Of a stretch of DNA of 64,000 nucleotides, positions 9,287-18,463 are shown piece after piece. Positions within the stretch are counted from its first letter, which is position 1. Every line of letters starts with the position of its first letter. A model generated the notes under the pieces. The model made no database searches. It saw only the letters and a list, made by a program, of their open reading frames with translations, and was not told where the DNA came from. This DNA comes from Asticcacaulis sp. MM231 (GTDB lineage Bacteria > Pseudomonadota > Alphaproteobacteria > Caulobacterales > Caulobacteraceae): assembly GCF_964186625.1 (NCBI RefSeq), contig NZ_OZ075109.1, positions 310,001 through 374,000 of the forward strand, written 5' to 3'. Made by a program: the position numbers and the translations under genes.

Positions 9287-9670
9287 ATGTCATTTTTTCA
9301 TGCTGTCCTGCTTATCGACCATCACACCGCCAAGGTTCTGCAATTTGATGCCGAGCAGGTCGAGATCGAAACAATTTTCGAGAAGACCGTCTTTACCCGA
9401 CAGCACAATAGCCAGGTCCGAACTGAGCACGAGTTCTTTGCCGAGGTCTGCAACGCGTTGACAGGGATCACGGAGATTCTGGTCGTTGGCTCACATATGG
9501 CTCAGGCGGATTTTCGCCGGAACATCGAAAAGCATCATACGTCAGTGGCGAACAGGGTCGTGGGCTGGGAAACGGTGGATCACCCCACAGATCCGCAACT
9601 GGTGGCCTTCGCGAGACGCTACTTCAACGCACGTGAACGCGAGGCCGGATCACCACCCGTCGCAACCTGA
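9287..9670 (+). CDS. eRF1-domain-like protein (translational machinery protein family)
   Basis: A 127-aa cytoplasmic protein that fits the family often named translational machinery protein, a stand-alone domain related to eRF1/Pelota domain 2. Diagnostic segments are the N-terminal HAVLLIDHHTAKVLQFDAE, ITEILVVGSHMAQADF, and a C-terminal VGWETVDHPTDPQLVAFARRYF. The function of this family is not established. It follows oleate hydratase by 43 bp in the same direction with a weak purine-rich ribosome site, so it may share a transcript. Confidence 0.75.
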   Translation: MSFFHAVLLIDHHTAKVLQFDAEQVEIETIFEKTVFTRQHNSQVRTEHEFFAEVCNALTGITEILVVGSHMAQADFRRNIEKHHTSVANRVVGWETVDHPTDPQLVAFARRYFNAREREAGSPPVAT

Positions 9671-9851
9671 TCACCTTCGCAGCAGATGATTTAGCGGGGC
9701 AGGCCGGTAAGCGCTCGGAGCAAAATTAACTGATCGTTCGTTTTGCCGGTCGTCGTTGCCTTGGCGGCAAAAAGGTCAATTATCAAGATCACTGAAATTA
9801 CCGCGGGGATAACGACGTTATCTGGCGATGAGCTTGTTGAATAGGCGCCTT

Positions 9852-10169
9852 TTAGGGGCGAGGCTGTGTCGAGTGCATGACGTGTAACAGCGCCCAGGCC
9901 GACACGGCTCCAGCTAAACAACATACCACAATAGCGGCCTGTGGATGGAGACCGACGTTGCGCTTTGCGATGTAAAAACGCTCCAGGCTGACGCGTTTTA
10001 GCCCCTGCGCTGCGGCAAATGCCTCTTCGTCCAGGCTTTCTATTGCGCGTATCGCGTCGTGTTTAGCGACGAAACCGACATCTTCAAGAAGACCCGTGAT
10101 GTGTCGTCGCAGTTCGATCAGGTCGCCACGGATTGTATAGATCGCGTTGTCCCAGTAGGTCGGTGTCAT
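9852..10169 (-). CDS. Small membrane-anchored protein, unknown function
   Basis: A 105-aa protein with an N-terminal helical domain (TIRGDLIELRRHITGLLEDVGF) and one C-terminal transmembrane segment (AAIVVCCLAGAVSAWALL). This layout resembles ElaB/YqjD or DUF883-type inner-membrane proteins, but I do not see their signature clearly. Its ATG overlaps the stop codon of the upstream histidine kinase by 4 bp (ATGA), so the two are almost certainly translated together. It could be a membrane tether or accessory of that kinase (inference). Confidence 0.55.
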   Translation of the reverse strand: MTPTYWDNAIYTIRGDLIELRRHITGLLEDVGFVAKHDAIRAIESLDEEAFAAAQGLKRVSLERFYIAKRNVGLHPQAAIVVCCLAGAVSAWALLHVMHSTQPRP

Positions 10170-11035
10170 GATGGTCGTCCCGTGAATTCAGGCGTTGTTA
10201 ATGGCATTTCGAAGGTAAAGAGGGTTTCATTGGGATTGGACTTTGCGGCGAGTTGGCCACCATGGGCGCGAGCAATCTCCGAGGCAATATAGAGACCAAG
10301 GCCTAAACCCTGCTGGCAAGGACGTATCTCATCTCGCGTAAACGGTTGAAACAACCGGGCCAAGGCGGCTTTGGGGATAGGTTCACCGGAATTGGCAACC
10401 GAGAGAAGCAAGGCCCCATCATTACAGTGTGCAAGAATAGTAACCGGCCCTGTTATGCTTCCGTGAACCAGCGCATTTGCGACCAGATTGGACAAGAGTT
10501 GCGACAGGCGGCCTGGATCACAATCCACGGCGTCAGGCAGGTTGATGTCGGCGGATATCTGCCGCTCTGAGTAGCTCGAACGTAACTCATCGATCACCTG
10601 CATGAGAATTGGCCCAAGCCGCACGGGCGTGCGGCTAAGCGACATCCCGTCACCTAGTCGTCCACGCGCAAAATCTAAAACGTCGTCTATAAGCGCCGAC
10701 ATTCTGTCAGCGCTGCCTTTAACCACCTTTGCTACGAGCCGCTGGCGTTCGTCCAAAGGGCTCAGGGCCATGATATCCATGCCAGAAAGGATCGCGGAGA
10801 GCGGGTTTCGGAGGTCATGCCCAAGGACGGCGATAAACTGCTCACGCAGAGCTGAGGCCTGGCGCTCTGCCATCAGCCCGCAGTGTGCTGCGTCTTGATC
10901 GCCGCAAAAACCTCCGACGGAGGGTGGCTGGCCGGCGAGGCGGCCTCCAGGCACTATATCTGCCCGTGCCCGATCCGGTGTTTCCAACGCTAAGATTGTC
11001 ACCGTAAGTCCCCTTTTATGATCATCAAACCTCAA
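10166..11035 (-). CDS. Soluble sensor histidine kinase
   Basis: A 289-aa histidine kinase with HisKA (FIAVLGHDLRNPLSAI, phospho-His near residue 73) and HATPase domains (NLVANALVHG N box, GLGLGLYIASEIARAHGG G box). The N terminus before the H box is short and low in recognisable content. FCGDQDAAHCGLMAERQASALREQF could be the tail of a GAF or PAS domain, so an upstream sensory region may have been lost or the start may lie elsewhere. No transmembrane segment is evident. The gene overlaps the small membrane-protein gene downstream by 4 bp. The partner response regulator could be the broken one at 6756. Confidence 0.83.
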   Translation of the reverse strand: MRFDDHKRGLTVTILALETPDRARADIVPGGRLAGQPPSVGGFCGDQDAAHCGLMAERQASALREQFIAVLGHDLRNPLSAILSGMDIMALSPLDERQRLVAKVVKGSADRMSALIDDVLDFARGRLGDGMSLSRTPVRLGPILMQVIDELRSSYSERQISADINLPDAVDCDPGRLSQLLSNLVANALVHGSITGPVTILAHCNDGALLLSVANSGEPIPKAALARLFQPFTRDEIRPCQQGLGLGLYIASEIARAHGGQLAAKSNPNETLFTFEMPLTTPEFTGRPS

Positions 11036-11984
11036 TCCGATGAATTTGCGTAGTCTAGGTTGGACTATGCCCCTTGATAATCTCTCTTCGAAGCGATCGC
11101 TGTTTTCGGCGCGTAGGTTAGCGGAGTGGTAAGCAGGTATTGTTCTAACCTATCCTCAGTCTTTTAGCAGGCTCGGAATCTACTCATGGGGTTACGTCAT
11201 GTTCCAATTGGATTGCAGTAATTGCGTCTGTGGCAGGTACCCTAGGCGAGCGAAGACTGAGGCTTGAAGAAAAAGGCTGCAACCAGATGGAGGTCTTTGC
11301 GGACGGTGGTCTCATCATCCCCGACGATCCAGAATTTCATTGGTATCGCCTGTTATGAACTCAGAATCAGGCTTTCGACTTAAACATCGGGCGAATTGTC
11401 GAGATGAATCTTAAGGCCGACATCAGCTTATCCGTGCGCACACTACCCGGCGCGGCTTCGGCAACAAAGAAAGGCTTGCCGACGATGTCGTAGTGATAGC
11501 CACCGAAATCGAACATCGCCGGATTGGCGCGGTTCCTGGAGGCCTGCTTAGGCTGGTCGCTGTCCCTGAGCAAGACCCGGGCACTTTCATACAAGCGAAT
11601 GCTCTTGGAGGTTTCTATCTCGCGGAAACTGCGCGCGGTTCAGCCTATCTGACTTGGCACGCCGCCTTAACCGGAAGCAAAGATGGAACAAAGGACTCGT
11701 CTCTCATTTCTATAGCTGCTCCAGAAAGGATCTTTGGCGTCATGTCTGGCGCCCTTACGGCCACCTTTTCAGACCTCCGCCGGCGAGCGCAGGCGTTGAG
11801 CAGGTCAACCCCCGGCTTCGAACAGTACGTCCATTGGCTGTCCCCGCAATTGAACAAGCAACCTGGCGGCGGCGTACGCATGGCCGCACGCGCCAGTGAT
11901 CATATCTCTCTTCAGAAGCGGCTCGAGTACGAACTTGGCTATCATGCTCCCCATGATCTTGCGCAGGATGCGTCTTAACAGTTG
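11036..11984. other. Intergenic stretch with no confidently supported gene
   Basis: Nearly 950 bp between the kinase and the secreted hydrolase. A plus-strand frame at 11493-11978 (161 codons) and a minus-strand frame at 11367-11594 (75 codons, with FDFGGYHYDIVGKPFFVAEA) overlap. Neither matches a family I recognise, and they cannot both be genes. Frames between 11230 and 11358 end in a plausible-looking tail (VFADGGLIIPDDPEFHWYRLL), which may be a gene remnant. Codon use over the region is mixed, consistent with decayed sequence. Confidence 0.4.
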
Positions 11985-13424
11985 TCAAAAAGGGGGGGCG
12001 AAGGAGGGCAGTGTCACCTTGATGGTATGCGTGTGCACAGTTTCACCACGCATGAAGTCGCGGATGACTTCGGTGACTTCGGGTGACACCATGAAAAGGT
12101 TATGTCCGGCGTTTTCTACCGTGACCGTCTGGGCGTTGACCAGGCCGGCAACGGCAGCGGCCTGTTCAGCCGGATAGGTCCGGCCGTCCAGCGTGCCGGT
12201 CAGGACCAGCGTCGGGATGGTACTTTGGGGCGCCGTGCGAAAACCCTCGCCGAGATCGAGGCCAAGGGCGCCGGCGACCTGTGGCATGGGGTAATTCAGC
12301 ATGTCACCGAGCAAGGCCGTCTGGGCCTCAGTTTCGACCCGCGACAGGCGCTTCGCATCAATGCCGGAAGCGATATCCATGGCGAGCGACATCAGCGTAA
12401 ATTCTTCCGGTTCGCCCGGCGTTACGAAGCGCCCTAAGATGTCAGCGACGTGCTGGGTTATCCCGTTGTCGACCGCGAGATAGAGCATCAGCAGGTTTGA
12501 CGCGTTCTTGGGATCAGCAATCATGCCGCTTGCCAGCATTTGCATGGTTTCAGTGGTGAGCAGCATGGGCTTGGGGCCTGTAGGTGTCGACACGGTTATC
12601 AAGGTGGTCTCGCTATCGAGCTTGGCATGAACGCGACGGATCAGGGCTTTGATGTCCGGATAGGCTGCCCTGGCCGCGGGCTCCTGGTTGATAGCGGCTT
12701 GCAGTCTGTCAAAGTAAGCGTCCGTCTCAGAAGGCAGCTTCACGGTTTGATCAAGACCCTCCACACTGGACAGAACGACCTTGTCCAGTCGAGGGCCTAT
12801 TTCCTTTATGGCGGCCAGCGCCAGATGCGTTCCGTAGGAAATGCCCCACAGCGAGATTTTCGGGGCGCCCAGATGTGCGCGCAGCGCGTCCAGATCCTGT
12901 GTGCTCTGAATTGTTGTGTAGCCGGCGGGATCAAATCCGGCCTTACGCCAAAACGCACCGCAGCTTTCAACAGCTTGGCGCAACAGGGCATTTCGCTCGG
13001 TCCTGGAGACGTGGCGGTCCATCGGAATGATGGTATCTGATACGCAATTGGGAGCGTCTGCCGACGCACCGGCACCACGCTGATCGAGGGCAATAACGTC
13101 GCCGAACTCACGCATGGCCATGAAGAGCGGGAACCGCTCATGCTTTGCGGTCTCGATACCTGAGCCACCTGGGCCACCGGACAGATATATGATCGGGGCA
13201 CCCGGTTGCGTGCCGGTCGCCGGGAAGCGCACATAATGGACCTCCAACTGGCGACCGTTCGGGTGCGCCCGGTTTTCCGGTACAGTGAAGGCGCCACGGA
13301 ACGCTTCGATCGTCTCGCCAGATGCGGTTTCGAAAGTAAAGGCCTGATCGTTGGCGGCGTAGGCGGTCGTGGTAAAAACAGCCGTCAGGACAACAAGCGA
13401 CGTGGTGTGTTTTCCGAAAATCAT
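11985..13424 (-). CDS. Secreted alpha/beta hydrolase (proline iminopeptidase / tripeptidyl aminopeptidase-like)
   Basis: A 479-aa exported serine hydrolase. It has a Sec signal peptide (cleavage near AYAAND), the oxyanion region IIYLSGGPGGSGI, DQRGAGAS, nucleophile elbow WGISYGTHLA, acid TLDGRTYP and catalytic His in ENAGHNLF. The sequence pattern is that of the peptidase S33/TAP-like hydrolases that release N-terminal residues from short peptides; the exact substrate cannot be read from sequence. It is divergently transcribed from the LytTR membrane regulator with 134 bp between, which suggests joint control. Confidence 0.85.
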   Translation of the reverse strand: MIFGKHTTSLVVLTAVFTTTAYAANDQAFTFETASGETIEAFRGAFTVPENRAHPNGRQLEVHYVRFPATGTQPGAPIIYLSGGPGGSGIETAKHERFPLFMAMREFGDVIALDQRGAGASADAPNCVSDTIIPMDRHVSRTERNALLRQAVESCGAFWRKAGFDPAGYTTIQSTQDLDALRAHLGAPKISLWGISYGTHLALAAIKEIGPRLDKVVLSSVEGLDQTVKLPSETDAYFDRLQAAINQEPAARAAYPDIKALIRRVHAKLDSETTLITVSTPTGPKPMLLTTETMQMLASGMIADPKNASNLLMLYLAVDNGITQHVADILGRFVTPGEPEEFTLMSLAMDIASGIDAKRLSRVETEAQTALLGDMLNYPMPQVAGALGLDLGEGFRTAPQSTIPTLVLTGTLDGRTYPAEQAAAVAGLVNAQTVTVENAGHNLFMVSPEVTEVIRDFMRGETVHTHTIKVTLPSFAPPF

Positions 13425-13558
13425 ATATGGGCCCTTTCATGGCAAGCCTGATGAGGCTAGGCGCAGGGCCTGCGCGTTTCATTATGATTTCGGCCAGTGG
13501 TGCTGGATTTCCGGTCAGCGGCAATGACTGGTCGCACAATATCGGTTAACGGTAGGCT

Positions 13559-15049
13559 ATGAAATCAGTTCTCCTTGCTATTGCCCTTTGTCTCATATCA
13601 CTGCCGGTTCGTGCCGCTGTTGTGACGCCTATAAAGGATGTCGTCACCTGTCCGGGCGGTACGGATCATCCGCCTGTGCGCTTCGATCTGCTAGGGTGCG
13701 CGCGAGGCGAATTGGTCGATCTGGATCCTCAGAATCGCGATCTTTGGTTACATGCCCGGGTGGGGGTGGGCGCATCTGCGTTGAGCAAAGGGCCGCTCGG
13801 TCTATTTGTTTCGGCCAAGGCAGCGAGTGTCGCCTATGTAAATGGCGTACGGATCGGGCAAAACGGTACGCCGGGAGCACAGGCGGCATCAGAATCCCCA
13901 GGGCGCATGGATGCCGTCTTCTTTATTCCGCCGGGGCTTTTGCATGTCGGTGAAAACGACGTCGTCCTGCGCCTGTCATCTTTCCACAATGTTCTACGCT
14001 TAGCCCGCCCTGTACATGTCATAGCCATCGCGCCGTTTGGCCAGCCTTTGGACATGATCCTGCGCGCCTACTGGCCGTCACTGGTGACCTTCGGCGTTCT
14101 CCTGGCCGGTGCCTTCGTTTTTGCGAGCTCCGCCTTGTCTAAAGTCAATCGCCGGGAGCCCATCCTCCTGGCGGTGATGTCCGTTATCGCAGCGCTACAA
14201 CTCTTCGCCGAAGCGTATCGTGGCCTTGCACCTTATCCGTACCCCGTTCAGGACTGGCGTCTCATAACCCTTGCCACCTGTGCCTCACTCTTCGCCATAA
14301 CGCTTGCGGCGCTGGTGATTTTCCGTTTTGTGCCGTCATGGCAGAAATCTGTATTGGGTGGGGTGACGGCGGTCATCTTGTTTCCGCTCGTCGTCGTGTC
14401 TGGTTATGATGGCAAGGCCACGTTTGTTTTGCTTGTCGCGACGGTAGCCAGCGCCCTCATAGCGGGATATGCGGCGCTTAAGGGGAGTCGGGCCGCTCTC
14501 ATCGCTGGGGGGGCGTTTAGCCTGGTTGCGGTATCGATCTTTGTCTTCCAGGGTAGCTTTCTCGACGCTCTGTTTTATTACGAAGCGGCTGCTGCGATCC
14601 TGATACTGTTCACGGTTCGCGTTGTCCTTTTTGAAAGGGAACGACGCAAGCACGAGAGCTTGCAAATGCGAGCGCATGACCTGGAACTGGCTCTGGCGCG
14701 CGCCATGCAGTCAAAGACCCCTGCGGTCATTCGGGTAAATAGCGCCGGCGCGCTGACCATGGTGAACGCGACAGACATCGCCATGTGTAAGGGCGCAGAT
14801 GACTATGTCGAACTGCATCTCAGCGATGGTCGCTCGATACTGCATAATGGTGCCTTGGTGGACCTTGAAAAGGTACTCCCAAGAAATTTTCTGCGCGTGC
14901 ATCGTTCCTTTCTTGTAAACACGGGCTATGTCGAAAAGCTTACGCGCGAGGCGACGGGTGTTGGTATGCTCACGCTTGCTACGGGTGCCAAAGTTCCTGT
15001 GAGCCGACGTATTATGCCGAAGGTGAGAAACGTTTTAGGTGGGGCGTGA
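13559..15049 (+). CDS. Membrane-bound LytTR-family transcriptional regulator with 7TM-DISM-like sensor
   Basis: A 496-aa one-component regulator. The parts in order are a signal peptide (residues 1-19), an extracytoplasmic jelly-roll-like sensor (about 20-165, with DRDLWLHARVGV-type beta strands), about seven transmembrane segments (about 170-355), a short coiled coil (ERERRKHESLQMRAHDLELAL) and a C-terminal LytTR DNA-binding domain (about 395-493; ADDYVELHLSDGR, LPRNFLRVHRSFLVN). The architecture couples ligand sensing outside the membrane directly to DNA. The neighbouring secreted hydrolase, divergent at 13424, is the obvious candidate target. Ligand unknown. Confidence 0.85.
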   Translation: MKSVLLAIALCLISLPVRAAVVTPIKDVVTCPGGTDHPPVRFDLLGCARGELVDLDPQNRDLWLHARVGVGASALSKGPLGLFVSAKAASVAYVNGVRIGQNGTPGAQAASESPGRMDAVFFIPPGLLHVGENDVVLRLSSFHNVLRLARPVHVIAIAPFGQPLDMILRAYWPSLVTFGVLLAGAFVFASSALSKVNRREPILLAVMSVIAALQLFAEAYRGLAPYPYPVQDWRLITLATCASLFAITLAALVIFRFVPSWQKSVLGGVTAVILFPLVVVSGYDGKATFVLLVATVASALIAGYAALKGSRAALIAGGAFSLVAVSIFVFQGSFLDALFYYEAAAAILILFTVRVVLFERERRKHESLQMRAHDLELALARAMQSKTPAVIRVNSAGALTMVNATDIAMCKGADDYVELHLSDGRSILHNGALVDLEKVLPRNFLRVHRSFLVNTGYVEKLTREATGVGMLTLATGAKVPVSRRIMPKVRNVLGGA

Positions 15050-15609
15050 TGGCCATCCTCTATTGAGCATGCTGTTCCGTTCTCTGAGAGGCTTCAGGTC
15101 CTCCAAACACGTCGATCTCGGCCTAGCCGTTGATAAGTGGCTGTCTACCCCCTTATAGTCTGAAATCCATTGCGCTATGACGCGCCAACAGAGACAAAGA
15201 TCCTGGGCACTTAAGTCGTTCAAGAACGTGCTGAAAGATGATAAATTCACGGATAGCCACATCGACAGTTATGCCCCATGTTTGACAGAATTCAGACAGC
15301 GAACCAGCTCAGTCAATGTCATACCAGATTGCCAAATTCACTTCGAGAGATGTCAATTCAGGCAGGTTAGGCGTGGCAGCAGACGCAGCTCAAAGTGCGA
15401 TTATATGAATTTGGGGGTCTCGAAAGTGGATCGAGCCGAACGAGGCATAGAACGCATAAAAGAACGCCCGGCCTGCACGCTCCTGTGTGTTTGCATTAAA
15501 ACACGGAAAAATTCGTTTTAAAGAGCGGATCTTGCGGCCCTAGATATTTAAATCAGGCGGCCCTCATCACCGTAAACGCGCATAACACAACATCTGGGCT
15601 CTGAATCCT
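15050..15609. other. Intergenic stretch, no supported gene
   Basis: About 560 bp after the LytTR gene. The one long frame (15177-15521) is arginine- and cysteine-rich with no family resemblance and looks non-coding. A small hairpin (GTGTTT at 15487-15492 pairing with AAACAC at 15499-15504), followed by an A/T-rich stretch, could be a weak terminator. Nothing else stands out. Confidence 0.4.
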
Positions 15610-15900
15610 TCAGTTTGCGTCGACGATAAACATCCGAGCTTCCTGCGCCAGGTCGCGCTCAGCCTTAATCGGCGCATATTCGGATGAATTATAGAAGGCC
15701 AGCGCATCGGCGAGCGTCCTGAATTCAAAGATGCCGGCCATTGGCAACGGCGCCACATCCCCTTCTAGCACCTGTGATACGGGCCCGAAATGAAGAATGC
15801 GGCCCCCTGCTGCCTGTAGCGCTGCCTGGAAGCGTGGCGCAAGCACGGCTTGTCTGGCCGGATCTTTTATACGTAGGTTAACGTGGACATAAGCTGTCAT
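15610..15900 (-). CDS. DUF1330-like small protein
   Basis: A 96-aa cytoplasmic protein with the ferredoxin-like alpha/beta pattern of the DUF1330 family: TAYVHVNLRIKDPA at the N terminus, then VLEGDVAPLPMAGIFEFRTLADALAFYNSSEYAPIKAERD. The FEF...AFYNSSEYxxIKxxR segment is typical. Function of the family is unknown. It is divergent from the MarR gene, with a dyad in the 66-bp gap, so MarR control is likely (inference). Confidence 0.8.
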   Translation of the reverse strand: MTAYVHVNLRIKDPARQAVLAPRFQAALQAAGGRILHFGPVSQVLEGDVAPLPMAGIFEFRTLADALAFYNSSEYAPIKAERDLAQEARMFIVDAN

Positions 15901-15916
15901 TGCGTGACTCCAGTAG

Positions 15917-15933
15917 AATGCTGTATATGCATT
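15917..15933. promoter_or_regulatory. Candidate MarR operator between DUF1330 and marR genes
   Basis: Perfect inverted repeat AATGC-N7-GCATT in the 66-bp divergent gap. MarR regulators usually bind short dyads in their own divergent promoters, so position and symmetry fit. The arms are only 5 bp, so chance cannot be excluded. Confidence 0.45.
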
Positions 15934-15966
15934 ATTATATCAATTGAAGCTTGTCGAGGCCCGCAA

Positions 15967-16452
15967 ATGACCCATGTTTCTGATCTCTATCGCCGCCTCG
16001 AAACCGAGTGTCCGGCATTTCAAGCCCGGGTCACTACGCGGGTGCTCGCGCGATACTACAATTCCTGGTTTCGGCCTTTGGGGATCACCGGTGAGCAGTT
16101 CAGCCTTCTGGTAGGGATTGGCGGCAGTCAAAAGCCGACGCTCGCTGAACTAGCGGCGCGCGCCGGGGTCGACGCGACCACTCTTAGCCGCAACGTGAAG
16201 AGCCTTGAGCGGCGGGATCTCGTTCGTAGTCATGGGGGACGTGGTCGAGCTGGCAAACGCCTTGTACTTACCGAGGGAGGGCAACGGCTGATGAACGAGT
16301 TGATAGCTGTTTGGGAGCTCGCCCAGGTTCATTTGGCTGGGACTCTTGGTGAGGAGCCATCGCGTGTAGCCCATAGTGCCATGTCCCGGCTCGCAATCGC
16401 GGCGGAAGCTGCCAACTCAGCTCATCTGCCAACTCGTTCCTCAAGAACTTAG
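15967..16452 (+). CDS. MarR-family transcriptional regulator
   Basis: A 161-aa winged-helix repressor. The start is ATG 15967 (MTHVSDLYRRLE), because upstream in-frame sequence would cover the divergent promoter. The DNA-binding core is PTLAELAARAGVDATTLSRNVKSLERRDLV, followed by the wing GGRGRAGKRLVLTEGG, the conserved D/R...LT pattern of MarR proteins. It is divergent from a DUF1330 gene and probably controls it and itself. Inducer unknown. A short tail (LPTRSSRT) has no family counterpart. Confidence 0.85.
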   Translation: MTHVSDLYRRLETECPAFQARVTTRVLARYYNSWFRPLGITGEQFSLLVGIGGSQKPTLAELAARAGVDATTLSRNVKSLERRDLVRSHGGRGRAGKRLVLTEGGQRLMNELIAVWELAQVHLAGTLGEEPSRVAHSAMSRLAIAAEAANSAHLPTRSSRT

Positions 16453-16622
16453 ATTTGAGCATCGGAAATTCTTGTGACATTACGGAAGATTGGTAATATT
16501 CCCCAATATGGTCATCGAAGGAAACATCGGCATGCAGTTGACGAAGCACTGGGATGTGGCCCTGGACTGAAGAAAGGTCGTGGATGTGTAGCGCCGGCAG
16601 CAAAGTGATGCGGCCACTTTCT

Positions 16623-17282
16623 TTATATGGGGGCATTTTCACCTGTATTCGTCGTCCCGCGATGTGCGCTGATGAACAGCGCGACGGCAGCGCGGCAATA
16701 TGAGTTGATTTCGTAGTCGTTCTCAGCGCGCGCTGTATCAAAAGGGGCGACAGCCAGTAGGTCTGAGCCTTTGAAAAGCGCAGCAAACAGACGGGCGGAT
16801 TGCGCAGGATCGGGTACATGTAAGACCGCCTTTGTATGTAACTGATTTAAAAGAGCTTCGAGCTGGGTGATGAAGCGTGCCTGACCGGCTTCGTAATAAA
16901 GCTTGCTCAGAGGCTCTCGGTTCGTCTTATCAACCATGATCATCGTCTCGACGCTGCGTACGTCCGAGCTCAATAAGAGGCGAAGCAGACTGGTGCCAAC
17001 GGCCAGAAGCTGCTCCTCGGCCGATCCATCGCACCCCTCGAACAAAGATCGTGGCGCGAATGTATGACAGCGGGCAGCAATCGCTGCGCTGAACAACGCC
17101 TCCTTATTCTCAAAATGCCGATAGATACTGAGCTTGGATATCTTCGCGTGCTGGGCGACCTTGTCCATTGTGGTCGCCTGGAACCCCAAGTCTACAAAGA
17201 GGTCACAGGCCACATCGACTATTGTTTGTCCAAGCGCCTCGTTGGCAGGTCGGCCGCGGCGCCCTTGTTTTTTTTCGGTCAT
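16623..17282 (-). CDS. TetR-family repressor of the adjacent RND efflux operon
   Basis: A 219-aa TetR regulator. The N-terminal HTH is GFQATTMDKVAQHAKISKLSIYRHFENKEALF, the most conserved part of the family, after a basic tail (KKQGRRGRPANE). The C-terminal half resembles the AcrR-like ligand-binding domain. It is divergent from the RND adaptor gene with about 90 bp between, containing two symmetric sites that overlap a promoter. Repression of the efflux operon, relieved by a drug-like ligand, is the standard model for this layout. Confidence 0.88.
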   Translation of the reverse strand: MTEKKQGRRGRPANEALGQTIVDVACDLFVDLGFQATTMDKVAQHAKISKLSIYRHFENKEALFSAAIAARCHTFAPRSLFEGCDGSAEEQLLAVGTSLLRLLLSSDVRSVETMIMVDKTNREPLSKLYYEAGQARFITQLEALLNQLHTKAVLHVPDPAQSARLFAALFKGSDLLAVAPFDTARAENDYEINSYCRAAVALFISAHRGTTNTGENAPI

Positions 17283-17291
17283 AATAATAAC

Positions 17292-17339
17292 AGTACTTGA
17301 CAGTATCCATATTGCGGATTTACGATACCGCTCAGTATC
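17292..17339 (+). promoter_or_regulatory. RND operon promoter with two TetR-type operator sites
   Basis: Two half-site pairs with the same 6-bp spacing: AGTAC-N6-GTATC at 17292-17307 and a perfect GATAC-N6-GTATC at 17324-17339, 32 bp apart. The spacer of the first is TTGACA (17297-17302), a consensus -35 element. TACGAT at 17321-17326, overlapping the second site, is a fair -10 with an 18-bp spacing. A repressor bound at either site would block polymerase, as expected for the divergent TetR. Confidence 0.6.
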
Positions 17340-17372
17340 TAAACTACACGAACCGTTGGATCAGTGTCAACC

Positions 17373-17951
17373 ATGTCTTCCAAATCAAATTTTTCCGGGC
17401 AGGTCGCTTTCGCAGCGCTGGCTTCGGCAACAATCCTGCTAAGTGCGTGTCATGCGCCGAACAAGGTGGAGAAGAGCGACCGCCATCGTGTGCTCGTTTT
17501 CCAGGTAGGCGCGGGGACAGAAGCAGGGACTGGCTATTCCGGCACCCTTCACGCCCGCGTCGAGCAAGACTTGTCCTTTCGCGTCGGTGGCCGAATCCTG
17601 GAGCGTAAGGTCAATGTTGGTGACCGCGTAACGGCGGGCCAATTGTTGATGCGCCTTGACCCTGTCGATTACGAAGATGCTGTCAAGGGTGCGGTGGCGG
17701 CGGTGTCCGCGGCTCAGGCCCAGGCAACACGCGCAAACGCAAGTTTTGAACGCTTGACCGCTCTTGCCGCATCCGGTTCGACCTCGGCGGACACCATTGA
17801 GCAGGCCAGGGCAGCCAAGGATTTGCTGACGCCAGCCTTAGGGCCGCTCAGGCACAACTCGCGACGGTCCGAAATCAAAGGGCCTATACTGAATTGCGCG
17901 CCGACGGCGCCGGCATTATCACAGCGATCCCGGCAGAAGCCGGCCAGGTGA
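17373..17951 (+). CDS. RND efflux periplasmic adaptor lipoprotein, N-terminal part (frameshifted gene)
   Basis: Membrane fusion protein of an RND pump, linking the inner-membrane permease to the outer-membrane channel. The start is ATG 17373 (a GTG at 17364 is also in frame). The lipobox ILLSAC places the lipidated Cys at residue 26. YSGTLHARVEQDLSFRVGGRI and KVNVGDRVTAGQLLMRLDPVDY are the beta-barrel and lipoyl motifs; the hairpin begins with AAQAQATRANASFERL. The true frame ends near AAKD at about 17820 and continues in the ORF at 17894-18463. The shift sits at GATTTG, where one base (probably a G) is missing. Confidence 0.83.
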   Translation: MSSKSNFSGQVAFAALASATILLSACHAPNKVEKSDRHRVLVFQVGAGTEAGTGYSGTLHARVEQDLSFRVGGRILERKVNVGDRVTAGQLLMRLDPVDYEDAVKGAVAAVSAAQAQATRANASFERLTALAASGSTSADTIEQARAAKDLLTPALGPLRHNSRRSEIKGPILNCAPTAPALSQRSRQKPAR

Positions 17952-18463
17952 CAGGCGTCGGTCAGCCAGTGATACAAATCGCCATGGCCGGCCCGCCTGA
18001 AGCGGTGGTCGGCCTGCCGGACGGACGCCACACACCCGGAGAAATCGCCACCGTCACCGTTTTTGGTGCGCCATCGGGCACGCATACAGCTCGCCTTCGC
18101 CAGATTTCTGCATCGGCCGATCCGTCGACGCGCCTCTTCGAGGCGCGCTATGTCCTAGACGCCACCTTGGCCGACGCCCCCCTGGGATCCACAGTGACAG
18201 TAATACCGTCCGTTGCCCCAGCCTCGTCCCCGGGACTCGACGTACCGCTGTCCGCGCTTGTCGATAAGGGTGCGGGGACGAGTGTATGGACCATCGACGC
18301 GAAGGGGCGGGTGACCTCGCAACCTGTCAAGGTCTCGCGCATCAATGAAGAGACGGCTTCGATCACCGAAGGTCTGTCGCAGGGCGACGTCATTGTCGCC
18401 GCCGGGGCGCAGTTGCTCCATGAAGGCGAAGTGGTATCGCCCGTCCGTGGGGGTGTACTGTGA
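17894..18463 (+). CDS. RND efflux periplasmic adaptor, C-terminal part (frameshifted gene)
   Basis: The rest of the adaptor. In this frame the sequence upstream of the ATG reads ADASLRAAQAQLATVRNQR, the missing second half of the hairpin, which shows that the ATG at 17894 is not a real start. RADGAGIITAIPAEAGQVTGVGQPV is the second lipoyl half, followed by the barrel and membrane-proximal domains (TSVWTIDAKGRVTSQPVKV, GDVIVAAGAQLLHEGE). The stop overlaps the GTG start of the permease (GTGA), so translation is coupled. Confidence 0.83.
   Translation: MRADGAGIITAIPAEAGQVTGVGQPVIQIAMAGPPEAVVGLPDGRHTPGEIATVTVFGAPSGTHTARLRQISASADPSTRLFEARYVLDATLADAPLGSTVTVIPSVAPASSPGLDVPLSALVDKGAGTSVWTIDAKGRVTSQPVKVSRINEETASITEGLSQGDVIVAAGAQLLHEGEVVSPVRGGVL

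Noticed and set aside
11493..11978. 161-codon frame before the secreted hydrolase
   Set aside because: No family similarity and overlaps an equally plausible minus-strand frame; described only as intergenic.
15177..15521. 114-codon frame after the LytTR gene
   Set aside because: Arg/Cys-rich with stop-poor chance composition and no family features.
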